Part shown: positions 1 to 8,383 of the stretch, piece after piece
Layout of the letters: the number at the start of each line of letters is the position of its first letter
Numbering within the stretch: the stretch's first letter is position 1
Assembly: GCA_947857085.1 (NCBI GenBank)
Contig: CANUDF010000008.1
Span: forward strand, 1-38,670
Direction of reading: 5' to 3'
DNA: 38,670 bases
Source: Candidatus Gastranaerophilales bacterium
Lineage (GTDB): Bacteria > Cyanobacteriota > Vampirovibrionia > Gastranaerophilales > Gastranaerophilaceae
The notes under the pieces: generated by a model
What the model saw: only the letters and a program-made list of their open reading frames with translations
Told to the model about the DNA's origin: nothing
Database searches by the model: none
Position numbers and translations under genes: made by a program

Positions 1-1
1 A

Positions 2-1543
2 ACAGAAAATGCTCCTCAAAATCTGAAAACTTATCTGGATGGCAAAATACAGACAAAAATGGCTCTTGACAGAATAGAAGAAATATTCGGGAAAAGACCA
101 AGAGGAATTTGGCCGTCAGAACATTGCGTCAGTCCCAAAACATTATTTATGCTTTCTACTCTAGGGATTGACTGGACAATATCTGATGAAGGGATTTTAT
201 CTGATTCAATTAATTTTGAGTTTATAAGAGATTTTAAAGGTCATCTTGAAGACCCTTATCATCTTGTCAAATCCTATGAATACAAAACAAGAAATAAAGA
301 TATAAAAATTTTATTCCGTGACAGCAGTTTACCAAATCTTATAAGCTTTGAATATCCTAATCACAATCCAATAGCCGCGGCAAATGATTTGTACGACAGG
401 ATAAAAGTTATACAAAGTAAACTTCTTTCTTCACCGGATACAAATCACATCCTGACCATTGCAATGGATGGAGAAAATTGCTGGGAAAATTACATGGAAG
501 ATGGTTTATCTTTTCTGAAAACGATTTATACATTGATTGAAGAAGATGATACTCTGGAAACAGTTCTTATAAGCGATTATATGGACAGAGAAAAACAGCA
601 TAAACAGTTACAGAAAATAAGTTCCGGTTCATGGATAAATAGAAGTTTTAAACTATGGATTGATGAACCGCTTAAAAATCTTGCTTGGACGTATTTACAA
701 CGAGTAAGAGAAGATTTTTCAAATTACGTTAAAAAAAATCCATTAAACCCTCACATTGAATATGCTAAACGGGAATTATTTATATGCGAAGGCAGTGATT
801 GGTTCTGGTGGTATGGCGAGCCGAATGATTCAGGCCGTGATAATATTTTTGATTATATTTTCAGAGAACATTTAAAAAATATTTATATTTATTTAGGCTT
901 AAAAGTTCCGGAATACCTTGACGAACCTCTATCCTCAGTATTTTCAAAACCGTCAAGATACCCTAAAGGAGAGTTTACTCCAGCAATTGGCGGAAGCAAA
1001 GACGATGACTCATGGCTTAATGCAGGCTGTATTGATATTCCGGACGGGCCTGTATTGCGTGATTCAAAATTCTTTGACAGAATATGCTACGGTTATGACA
1101 AAAATAACTTTTATATAAGATTTTATCTAAATAAATATATACTTGAAGACACTGAGTTGAGCAAAAGAACATATCAAATGTATGTTTACATGAGAAATGC
1201 AAACAAAAAACAGTCACTTTCACCAATCAGATTAATAAACAAAACAGAAAATGTTTTGCCGCTTTTAAAAGAAAAATTTCATAATGAATTACAACTATCT
1301 ATCCAGAATGACAAACTGAAACTGGTCAGAATAATCAAATCACTGCCCGGAAATATTTGGACACTTCAGCCAATAAAAAATGTTCAGTCTGTATACGGAA
1401 AAACGGTTGATTTAAGTATACCTTTTGAGCTACTTGATATTTCGACCGATGAAACATTAGAATTTATGTTCATAAGCGCAAATATAGGAGTAAAAGAATA
1501 TTGCATTCCTTATGAAATGCTGTTGTCTGTTTCAAGAATGTAA
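2..1543 (+). CDS. Glycoside hydrolase family 57 protein (5' end outside window)
   Basis: The reading frame is open to the left edge, so this is the C-terminal part of a longer gene; the first in-window ATG (59) is internal. Two GH57 hallmarks are visible: WPSE, whose Glu (residue 21 counted from that Met) is the family's nucleophile, and DGEN, whose Asp (residue 137) is the family's acid/base. A later DWFWWYGEPND stretch also matches GH57 amylase/amylopullulanase-like proteins. These enzymes act on alpha-glucans such as glycogen or starch; the exact specificity cannot be read here. No signal peptide can be judged because the N-terminus is missing. The GH77 remnant on the other side of alaS points to the same alpha-glucan metabolism. 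Confidence 0.85.
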   Translation, partial: TENAPQNLKTYLDGKIQTKMALDRIEEIFGKRPRGIWPSEHCVSPKTLFMLSTLGIDWTISDEGILSDSINFEFIRDFKGHLEDPYHLVKSYEYKTRNKDIKILFRDSSLPNLISFEYPNHNPIAAANDLYDRIKVIQSKLLSSPDTNHILTIAMDGENCWENYMEDGLSFLKTIYTLIEEDDTLETVLISDYMDREKQHKQLQKISSGSWINRSFKLWIDEPLKNLAWTYLQRVREDFSNYVKKNPLNPHIEYAKRELFICEGSDWFWWYGEPNDSGRDNIFDYIFREHLKNIYIYLGLKVPEYLDEPLSSVFSKPSRYPKGEFTPAIGGSKDDDSWLNAGCIDIPDGPVLRDSKFFDRICYGYDKNNFYIRFYLNKYILEDTELSKRTYQMYVYMRNANKKQSLSPIRLINKTENVLPLLKEKFHNELQLSIQNDKLKLVRIIKSLPGNIWTLQPIKNVQSVYGKTVDLSIPFELLDISTDETLEFMFISANIGVKEYCIPYEMLLSVSRM

Positions 1544-1624
1544 AAACATGTAAAATTTAATAAAAAAATATCAAAGTTTTTTTATATTTGTACGTTAATA
1601 AAAGCATAAAAATGGAGTTAAAGA

Positions 1625-1807
1625 ATGGTTGAGTTTTCAGATAGAGTACCAAACGGTCTGCCGAAGCTTCCTGATAATTACTGGGAGCCTCAAAAGAATG
1701 AGAAAAACGAAAAACAATCATTTAATAATATTTTTGATAATGCTGTTAAGACAAGCTTAGATGATATTACCAACGAAATATCAATATTCAAAAAAAGAGA
1801 ACCCTAA
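1625..1807 (+). CDS. Small hypothetical protein (60 aa)
   Basis: A short hydrophilic protein, Asn/Lys/Glu-rich, without a membrane segment or signal peptide. I do not recognise a family. It is supported as a real gene by a GGAG ribosome binding site at 1614-1617 before the ATG, and because its TAA stop lies in the loop of a hairpin terminator shared with the convergent dut gene. It begins 81 bases after the GH57 stop and could be co-transcribed with it. Confidence 0.55.
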   Translation: MVEFSDRVPNGLPKLPDNYWEPQKNEKNEKQSFNNIFDNAVKTSLDDITNEISIFKKREP

Positions 1808-1815
1808 GGGTTCTC
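1797..1815. terminator. Bidirectional rho-independent terminator
   Basis: GAGAACCC (1797-1804) pairs with GGGTTCTC (1808-1815) around a TAA loop, with an A-run on the left and a T-run on the right. It therefore works on both strands: for the small plus-strand gene and for the minus-strand alaS-dut operon. The loop is itself the stop codon of the small gene. Confidence 0.85.
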
Positions 1816-1822
1816 TTTTTTT

Positions 1823-2263
1823 CTAATGTTTACCGGTAGATCCAAAACCGCCCGCACCGCGGACTGTTTCTGTCAACTCTGTTACTACTTCAATATGTGC
1901 CTGCTCAACACGTGCAATAACCATCTGAGCTATTCTTTCCTGAGGCTGAATTGAATAGGTTTCATTTGACAAATTTACAACAGGAACGCAAACCTCGCCT
2001 CTGTAATCTTCATCAATAGTCCCGACACAATTGATTAAAGTAATACCGTGTTTTATTGAAAGCCCTGAACGCGGTCTAACCTGAGCTTCATAGCCATGTT
2101 CAAGTTCAATTTTTAAACCGGTAGGAATAAGCGTTCTTTCCAGCGGTTTTAATGTTATAGGTTGCTCTATAGCCGCACATAAATCCATTCCTGCAGCACC
2201 CTCTGTCTGGTATTGCGGAATACTCTTGTTATGCGGTAATCTTTCTATTTTTAAAATTGTCAT
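1823..2263 (-). CDS. dut: Deoxyuridine 5'-triphosphate nucleotidohydrolase (dUTPase)
   Basis: Hydrolyses dUTP to dUMP and pyrophosphate, keeping uracil out of DNA and supplying dUMP for thymidylate synthesis. At 146 aa it has the usual trimeric dUTPase length, and all five motifs are in order: AGMDLCA (24-30), PRSGLS (64-69), GTIDEDYRGE (81-90, with Asp84 the expected catalytic base), RIAQMVI (110-116) and the C-terminal RGAGGFGSTG (135-144). An AGGAG site precedes the ATG. It lies 33 bases downstream of alaS on the same strand, so the two probably form an operon ending at the 1797-1815 terminator. Nothing appears broken. Confidence 0.97.
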   Translation of the reverse strand: MTILKIERLPHNKSIPQYQTEGAAGMDLCAAIEQPITLKPLERTLIPTGLKIELEHGYEAQVRPRSGLSIKHGITLINCVGTIDEDYRGEVCVPVVNLSNETYSIQPQERIAQMVIARVEQAHIEVVTELTETVRGAGGFGSTGKH

Positions 2264-2296
2264 AAAACATCTCCTTGGTTTTATAATAACAACATA

Positions 2297-4891
2297 TTAT
2301 TTAAGCTCGCTTTCAATCTTAACCAAAACTTCATCAAGTTTTGAAGCGTCTTTTACACCGCCTTGTGCGAAATTGGGGCGGCCGCCGCCGTTGGCACCTG
2401 TCGCACGTGCAATCTCTCCGACAATCTTACCGGCATTTACACCATTTTTAACAAAACTATCGGAAACTTTTGCCAGCACCATTCTGTCATTTGCAAGAAC
2501 TATAATACTTTCGCCAAGTTTATTTGCTAAAAGTTCAACACCTGCTTTTACGGCATCTGCATCAAAGTTCTCTATCTTTGATATAAATAATTTACCGCCA
2601 TTTATATCTTGAGCTCTTGATATAAAAGTAGCAAACTTATTTCTTGCATTTTCTTCTTTGACTTGAGACAATTGTTTTTGGAGGTCCTTATTTTCTTCAA
2701 GTAATTTTTCAACACGTTCAACAGTTTCATTGTAATGTGTTTTAAACATCAAAGAAAGTTTATCCATTTCTTTAACTTTAGCATTCATAAAATCAAAAGC
2801 TGCACGTGACACAACAAGCTCAATACGTCTTGTGCCTGCCGCAATTGCACCTTCGGAAACAATTTTAACCAATCGCAAATCGCGTGTATTTCTTGCGTGA
2901 GTTCCCGCACAGAATTCTTTTGAAATGCAGGTTTCGTTTCCGATAGAAACAACTCTTACTTCATCGTCGTACTTTTCACCGAACAAAGCTGTTGCACCGG
3001 TAAGTTTAGCTTTTTCAATATCCATAACCTCGGTGGAAACTTTCAAACCTTTTGCAACCCAGCCGTTAAGAATGTCTTCAACTTTAAAAATCTCATCCGG
3101 CGTCATTGCACGGGAAAATGTAAAGTCAAAACGCATACGGTTTTCTTCAACTTGTGAACCTGCCTGTTTAACTTCATCACCAAGCACTTTAATCAATGCC
3201 GCCTGCAACAAGTGTGCAGATGAGTGGTGAAGTCTTATTTCGTCACGGCGCGGAACATCAATTGAAGCTTTAACCGTGTCACCGATTGTAATTTCACCGT
3301 TAATAACCTTTGAACGATGAACAAACAATTTATTTACTTTGAAAGTTGTCAAAACTTCAGCTTTAAGATTTTCATTTTCAATAAAACCACTGTCGCCAAC
3401 TTGACCACCGCATTCAGCATAGAACGGTGTTTTGTCAAGGATAATATCAACATATCCTTCGCCCTCTACAGTATCTAAAATTTTTGCGGTACATTCATTC
3501 TGTTCATAACCTACAAAATCCGTAGAACCAACTTTTTCTTCAATTTTTGCGTACTTCATATCGCCGGTAACACTGATTTTTTGAGTTGCAGCTTTTGCAC
3601 GGTCTTTTTGTTCCTGCATAGCAGTTTTAAAACCAGCCTCATCAACATTCAAGCAGTTCTCTTCCGCAATTTCTTTTGTAAGTTCAAACGGGAAACCAAA
3701 AGTATCATATAATTTGAATGCACTTTCACCGTCAATATCTTTTTTCGCAGAAATAAATTCATCAAGAAGTTTGTAACCCCTATCAAGAGTTTTTGCAAAT
3801 CTTTCTTCTTCTTTTTTGATTGTATCAATGATCTTTGCTTTATTTTTAACCAAATCCGGATAAGCTTCTCCGTAATGTTCAACAACAACATCAACAAGCT
3901 TATACAAGAACGGCAAATCAAGGCCGAGCATTTTACCGTGGCGTAAAGCACGTCGTAAAATCATTCTCAACACATAGCTTCTGCCTTCGTTGCCCGGGAT
4001 TACACCGTCGGAAATCAAAAAAGTAACACATCTTGCGTGGTCTGTAATTATACGCAGAGAAATATCCGTCTTTTCTGATTTTTTGTAAGGAACACCGGAC
4101 ATTTTTGAAACTTCATCCATAATCGGTTTTAAGAGATCTGTTTCAAAGGTTGATGCAACGCCCTGACAAACCATGGTAATACGTTCTAGCCCCATGCCTG
4201 TATCAACGTTTTTGCTTTCAAGAGGCGACTGATTGCCTTCCTCATCCTGATAAAGCTCGGTAAACACAAGGTTCCAGATTTCAACCCATCTGTCACATTC
4301 GCAGGTATCAATTCCGCAGTTCGGATGGTCGCATTTGTATTGTTCGCCTAAATCATAGTGGATTTCGGAGCAAGGACCGCAGGAGCCTGAAGCACCGGGA
4401 GGTCCCCAGAAGTTATCTTTTTTACCTTTACGCTTAATTCTGTCGGCAGGAACACCGACACTTCTCCAAATATCGTAAGCTTCGTCGTCAGTTTCAAAAA
4501 TAGTAATCCAAAGCCTGTTTTTATCAAGTTTAAGAACTTCAGTTACGAATTCCCACGCCCAAGGAATAATTTCTTTTTTGTAATAGTCTCCGAAAGAGAA
4601 GTTTCCGAGCATTTCAAAGAAAGTATGGTGGCGCGGTGTACGTCCTACGTTTTCTATATCACTATCTTTTCCTCCGGCACGTGCGCATTTTTGGCAGGAA
4701 GTTGCGCGTGCAGGGTCATAAGGTGATTTAACGATACCTAAAAATATCGGTAAAAACTGTAACATGCCTGCTGTTGTAAGTAAAACAGTAGGGTTATCAG
4801 GTACTAAACTTGAACTTTCAACAATAGTGTGCTGATGTTTATTTTTAAAATAATCTAAATATAACTGTCTGATTTCATTTCCGGTTAGCAT
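2297..4891 (-). CDS. alaS: Alanyl-tRNA synthetase
   Basis: Charges tRNA-Ala with alanine. The 864 aa are the normal length. The class II catalytic domain fills the N-terminal part (GNEGRSYVLRMILRRALRHG is typical). The editing domain carries the zinc-site pair HxxxH (His556, His560) and CAGTH (Cys661, His665), which remove mischarged Ser and Gly. A coiled-coil stretch (about 705-750) leads to the C-Ala domain with a GGGRPNFAQGG motif near the end. Upstream of the ATG is an AAAGGAA-like ribosome binding site. It is the first gene of the alaS-dut operon. Confidence 0.98.
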   Translation of the reverse strand: MLTGNEIRQLYLDYFKNKHQHTIVESSSLVPDNPTVLLTTAGMLQFLPIFLGIVKSPYDPARATSCQKCARAGGKDSDIENVGRTPRHHTFFEMLGNFSFGDYYKKEIIPWAWEFVTEVLKLDKNRLWITIFETDDEAYDIWRSVGVPADRIKRKGKKDNFWGPPGASGSCGPCSEIHYDLGEQYKCDHPNCGIDTCECDRWVEIWNLVFTELYQDEEGNQSPLESKNVDTGMGLERITMVCQGVASTFETDLLKPIMDEVSKMSGVPYKKSEKTDISLRIITDHARCVTFLISDGVIPGNEGRSYVLRMILRRALRHGKMLGLDLPFLYKLVDVVVEHYGEAYPDLVKNKAKIIDTIKKEEERFAKTLDRGYKLLDEFISAKKDIDGESAFKLYDTFGFPFELTKEIAEENCLNVDEAGFKTAMQEQKDRAKAATQKISVTGDMKYAKIEEKVGSTDFVGYEQNECTAKILDTVEGEGYVDIILDKTPFYAECGGQVGDSGFIENENLKAEVLTTFKVNKLFVHRSKVINGEITIGDTVKASIDVPRRDEIRLHHSSAHLLQAALIKVLGDEVKQAGSQVEENRMRFDFTFSRAMTPDEIFKVEDILNGWVAKGLKVSTEVMDIEKAKLTGATALFGEKYDDEVRVVSIGNETCISKEFCAGTHARNTRDLRLVKIVSEGAIAAGTRRIELVVSRAAFDFMNAKVKEMDKLSLMFKTHYNETVERVEKLLEENKDLQKQLSQVKEENARNKFATFISRAQDINGGKLFISKIENFDADAVKAGVELLANKLGESIIVLANDRMVLAKVSDSFVKNGVNAGKIVGEIARATGANGGGRPNFAQGGVKDASKLDEVLVKIESELK

Positions 4892-4964
4892 AAATTCATA
4901 TTCCTTTTTCTTGATGTCATTATAAGGAAATTATATCCTAAACAAATTTAAATGTTAAATAATA

Positions 4965-5960
4965 CTATTTTTCATTAGAAAAAAGCTCATTCATAAGATT
5001 AATATAATCCTCAGCCAAATCCTTATATCCCGGATTAATACCGCTTTTATCAGTTCTGTTTAAGAAATTTTTAGGAAACACTCTGCTCCAAAAAGGCAAT
5101 AAAGCTTCAGGCGATGTTTTCATCAAGTATTTATCCTCCATACCATTCGAAAATCCCGGAATATTCGGCCTGAAATAAAGACCTAAAGCGTCTTGAAGTG
5201 TAGTTTGAACTTGTTTTACATTACGCGTATAACACCATTTCATAAACTCACGAGCAACAAGGTTTCTGTCTTTTAAGTCTTCATCTGTAAGTTTCAGTTG
5301 TTCTTTACAAAAATCTTTAAATATTGCAGGTGAATTTTTACCATTTTTAAAAATTATCGGTTTATTATCAAGTAACAAATCAATATACTGTCTGATTGGA
5401 GGCAAATCATGATTACCTGTTAATAATGCAATATTATGTTTATTACTAACTTTTCGTGGATTACTTGAGTTATCAACATGTATTTTATCAATATCTTCAC
5501 CTATACCTATTCCAATTGGGACGCACTGGCTAATAAAGTTTTTAGCAAGTTTTGAACGGAATTCTTTATAAGCCTTAGTTTCGCCAAGCGGGCCAAAATC
5601 TTCTAAAACATAACAACTCTCAGGATTTAAGCCTTCTTCTTGTGCGACACGTTTAAACAAATCAAACATATTTTCATCATTTTTATTTTTCTTTTGATCG
5701 ACTCTGATAATCCAAGATGGTTCAAAAAAGTCCTCACCCAATCCGCCTTTTTCTACTGAGAGAAATATTTGTTTGCCTTTTAAAACTCGACCGTCGGGAG
5801 TAATAATTTCTTGCGGAATTTCTGCACGATTTATATACCCTACAAAATGGTCAAGCCTTAAATCACCTTCCCTCAACATTTTTCTCAAAGAGTTTTCCTG
5901 ATAATCCCAAAAATCAGGGCTGTCATAGTTATATAATGCATGCCCCCAAATCTGAAATAT
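4965..5960 (-). pseudogene. 4-alpha-glucanotransferase-like (GH77/MalQ) C-terminal fragment
   Basis: The 307 aa readable from a TTG at 5888 match the C-terminal half of GH77: LRLDHFVGY (family RIDHFRG), VLEDFGPLGE (family AEDLG), LLTGNHDLPP (family YTGTHD) and LGLYFRPNIPG (family LGLGSEARMNIPG). The same frame continues upstream without a start to a TAA at 5961-5963 and includes QIWGHALYNYD, equivalent to GH77 GQLWGNPLYDW, so the protein began earlier. The N-terminal half of the catalytic barrel is absent. Just upstream, in a different frame, is a good start with a ribosome binding site (ORF 5885-6028). I infer an internal deletion plus a frame change. MalQ transfers maltodextrin segments in glycogen or maltose metabolism; this fragment is probably inactive. 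Confidence 0.6.
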
Positions 5961-6028
5961 TTATTTTTATTCTGGTTTTCCTTAACAGAGTTTGTATTTA
6001 CAGATGCAAATATTGGTCGTATTTTCAT
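5885..6028 (-). CDS. Short ORF with strong start, probable former N-terminus of the GH77 gene
   Basis: 47 codons from an ATG at 6026-6028 preceded by AGGAG at good spacing. The protein starts MKIRPIFASVN and runs into the GH77 fragment region one base out of frame, ending where the GH77 sequence is already under way. The start signals are far better than anything available to the GH77 fragment. The simplest reading is that this is the original 5' end of that gene, left after a deletion removed most of the catalytic domain. It could instead be an unrelated small peptide gene. Confidence 0.4.
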   Translation of the reverse strand: MKIRPIFASVNTNSVKENQNKNKYFRFGGMHYITMTALIFGIIRKTL

Positions 6029-6137
6029 AAAATCTTCTCCTGAAATAATAACATCCGAATATAATATTTTTTGCCTTGATAATTTACAAAAATCAGTTGC
6101 AAGAAAATTTTTTCATGATAATATAAGGTTATACTAA

Positions 6138-6184
<47 letters not shown>

Positions 6185-6211
<27 letters not shown>

Positions 6212-7411
6212 TTTTTTGCGACAAGAATCAAAATTTATAAAGTATGAGAAAGGTAAGTTATAGTCATAGCTTACCTTTCGACCTTCTAAAGTGCAGTTCG
6301 AAAGTAAATAATTTAATAGTTTTCTTTGCTCTTGAGGTGATTGCTGTTTATACAAGATATATGCGTTTTTCAGCGTTTCGATAATCCTTACACCTTCATC
6401 ATAATATTTTTGTTCAGCATGGTGCAGAGCTTCAAGTTTTATCATGATTTCATCTAAATCTTTGTTCCATTGTAGTCGTTTATCGTTATAAAATTTAGCG
6501 TCTATCAAATCGTCATAATATTCATTAGTAATTTTATCTATTCTATGACGTATTCTTTTTGCTTCTGCCTCCAGATTTCTACGCATTTCATCTGAAAATT
6601 CTTGTTTATCTGCTAAACTTTCTTTCAAACCCTGTTTAATATAATCTATATGTTTCTGTGCAAGACTTACAGCTTTTACCGCTTCTTCAAATTGCACCAT
6701 AATTTCTTCTATAGGAATATTTACGTGTTTTTGTTCACAATCTCCCTTCCCACCTGTGCAATGGCAATAAATATATTTTCCTTTCTTCGGGGGTTCAATA
6801 GTAATTGCACAACCGCATTTGGCACATTTTATCATGCCTGCCAATGCATAATCATGATTTTTGTATAAAGGTTTATTATCTTTTTTAGCAGATTTCTGAG
6901 CTTTATCAAAAAGCTCTTGTGAAATTATAGACGGATGTTTACCTTCATATATAACATCTCTGAACTTTAGCACGCCCAAATAATTCACGTTCTTAAGCAT
7001 TTTACCAAGTTGCCCCTTAGAAACGACTTTATTTGAAGGTTGATAAATATAACCTTCATCTCTTAATTGCCATCTTACTTTGTCTAACGAAAGATATTCT
7101 GCATAAAGTTCAAAAGCCCTTCTTACAAAAGGTGCTTTTTCTTCATCTATAACTGTTGTATTTTTATCTAACTTTTTATAACCATAAGGGACTTGACCGA
7201 TAAACAAACCATTGCTAGCCTTCTTTAATCTCCCTTTTTGGGTTTCTTCTTTAAGATTATCAATAAAATTTTTAGCTAGCAGTACCTTTAAACCATGCAC
7301 TAATTTAGCATGTGAAGAGGAATCTGGTGTTATTATTTCATTTTCTTTTACAAGGTGTATTTCAAACTTGCTATCATCTACATCAACATAATCTCTAAAA
7401 TTTCTATACAA
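6185..7411 (-). CDS. Large serine recombinase, C-terminal part (frameshifted)
   Basis: Contains the end of the resolvase catalytic domain, the recombinase domain (GLFIGQVPYGYKK onward), a zinc ribbon (CAKCGCA followed by CHC and a further Cys) and a long coiled coil near the C-terminus. This is the layout of large serine integrases, which recombine short att sites. The catalytic N-terminus is in another frame (7378-7662), separated by a one-base change in the run of six T at 7453-7458. The last codons read CDSNA-stop and lie within tRNA-Arg, so the junction with the host supplies the protein's end. The frameshift may be inactivation or a sequencing error. Confidence 0.85.
6249..6278. repeat. 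13-bp inverted repeat inside the recombinase 3' end
   Basis: AAAGGTAAGTTAT (6249-6261) pairs with ATAGCTTACCTTT (6266-6278) with one G-T-type mismatch and a four-base centre AGTC. It lies about 40 bases from the tRNA 3' end, inside the recombinase C-terminal coding region. It may be a recombinase-binding dyad or a transcript hairpin; coding constraint alone does not need it. Confidence 0.5.
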
Positions 7412-7662
7412 ACGGTCTGTTTTTTCAACAAGAATAGCATTAACATCCTTACTTTTTTAAGGAACTTTAGCATTTCAGCAAATTGATGTCTACCCGTTTG
7501 TTTAGCTGTTTCGGCTTCGGTAAACTCTTTTACAACTTCAATATTATTTTTATTTGCGTATTCATGCAATAAATCTAACTGGGCTTCAATAGAAAAGCCT
7601 TCTTTCTTCTGCTCCTCTGAACTTACACGAGCATATATAACAGCTTTAATTCTTTGTTCCAT
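7378..7662 (-). CDS. Large serine recombinase, N-terminal catalytic part (frameshifted)
   Basis: Starts MEQRIKAVIYARVSSEEQ; the Ser in RVS (residue 14) is the expected nucleophile of resolvase-type recombinases. Homology holds to about EMLKFLKK, after which the frame changes at the homopolymer 7453-7458 and the last residues are out-of-frame sequence. One extra A on the coding strand restores continuity to KTDRLYRNFRDYV and the 6185-7411 part, giving a protein of about 490 residues. The start lies 122 bases from the divergent methyltransferase gene. Confidence 0.8.
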   Translation of the reverse strand: MEQRIKAVIYARVSSEEQKKEGFSIEAQLDLLHEYANKNNIEVVKEFTEAETAKQTGRHQFAEMLKFLKKVRMLMLFLLKKQTVCIEILEIMLM

Positions 7663-7695
7663 AGGTTCAATTTATATTTTTTGTTAAAAAACTTG

Positions 7696-7732
7696 TTTTA
7701 TGTTGCACAAAGCAAGCTTTATCAACATAAAA
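7696..7732. promoter_or_regulatory. Nested inverted repeats between recombinase and methyltransferase
   Basis: A perfect 10-bp inverted repeat, TTTTATGTTG (7696-7705) and CAACATAAAA (7723-7732), encloses a second dyad AAAGC-AA-GCTTT (7709-7720). It sits in the divergent promoter region between the recombinase and methyltransferase genes. Position suggests an operator for one or both genes; a recombinase site is another possibility. Confidence 0.55.
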
Positions 7733-7784
7733 ATGTATCCCTGCCTAAATTCTTTCAAGGGAATAAATAAAATTGGAGTAAAAC

Positions 7785-8312
7785 TTGAAAGACAGCATTT
7801 TTATAAATCTTGGAGCCACAAATCATGCTAAAGGTATAAGAGAAGAGAACGACTATTACGCAACTGACACAATAGCAGGAAAATTATTATTGGAAGTGGA
7901 GCCAGATTTAAATAACATCTGGGAATGTGCCTGTGGTGAGGGGCATTTAGCTAAAGTTTTTGATGAAGCAGGTAAGTTAGGAAAAGCTACTGACCTTGTT
8001 GATAGAGGTTATAGAACAGTAGATAACTTTTTATTAAATACAGAGTCTTACCACAATGGCGATATTGTAACCAATCCACCATATAAGTATGCTCAGGAAT
8101 TTGTTGCACACGCTTTATCTAAAGTTGATGAAGATAGAAAAGTCTGCATGTTCTTAAAAGTTCTATTCTTAGAAGGTCAAAACAGAAAGGATCTATTTAC
8201 AAAACACCCACCTAAAACAATATATGTTTCAAGTTCACGCATAAACTGTGCTAAGAACGGGGATTTTAAAACTTATAATTCTGGTGCGATTGCTTATGCA
8301 TGGTATACCTAG
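7785..8312 (+). CDS. DNA adenine (N6) methyltransferase-like protein, truncated by a nonsense codon
   Basis: Carries the NPPY catalytic motif of N6-adenine DNA methyltransferases (in VTNPPYKYAQEF) and an AdoMet-side motif region WECACGEGHLAKVFDEAG. A TTG start at 7785 is chosen because GGAG at 7774-7777 is well spaced and the decayed second copy starts at the equivalent point. The TAG at 8310-8312 replaces a Trp codon (TGG) still present in the second copy; past it the same frame continues with IKGYKGETVVKWIN to TGA at 8355-8357. The loss is only 15 residues, so function may survive. No restriction enzyme gene is adjacent; it may protect the element's own DNA. Confidence 0.75.
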   Translation: MKDSIFINLGATNHAKGIREENDYYATDTIAGKLLLEVEPDLNNIWECACGEGHLAKVFDEAGKLGKATDLVDRGYRTVDNFLLNTESYHNGDIVTNPPYKYAQEFVAHALSKVDEDRKVCMFLKVLFLEGQNRKDLFTKHPPKTIYVSSSRINCAKNGDFKTYNSGAIAYAWYT

Positions 8313-8383
8313 ATAAAGGGCTACAAAGGCGAAACCGTGGTAAAATGGATAAATTGAGCTCTCTGTTTCACGGAACGATAAGT

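Noticed and set aside
7453-7458. Programmed -1 frameshift producing the full recombinase
   Set aside because: The base before AAAAAA does not complete a canonical slippery heptamer and no downstream stimulatory structure is obvious; kept only as a possibility.
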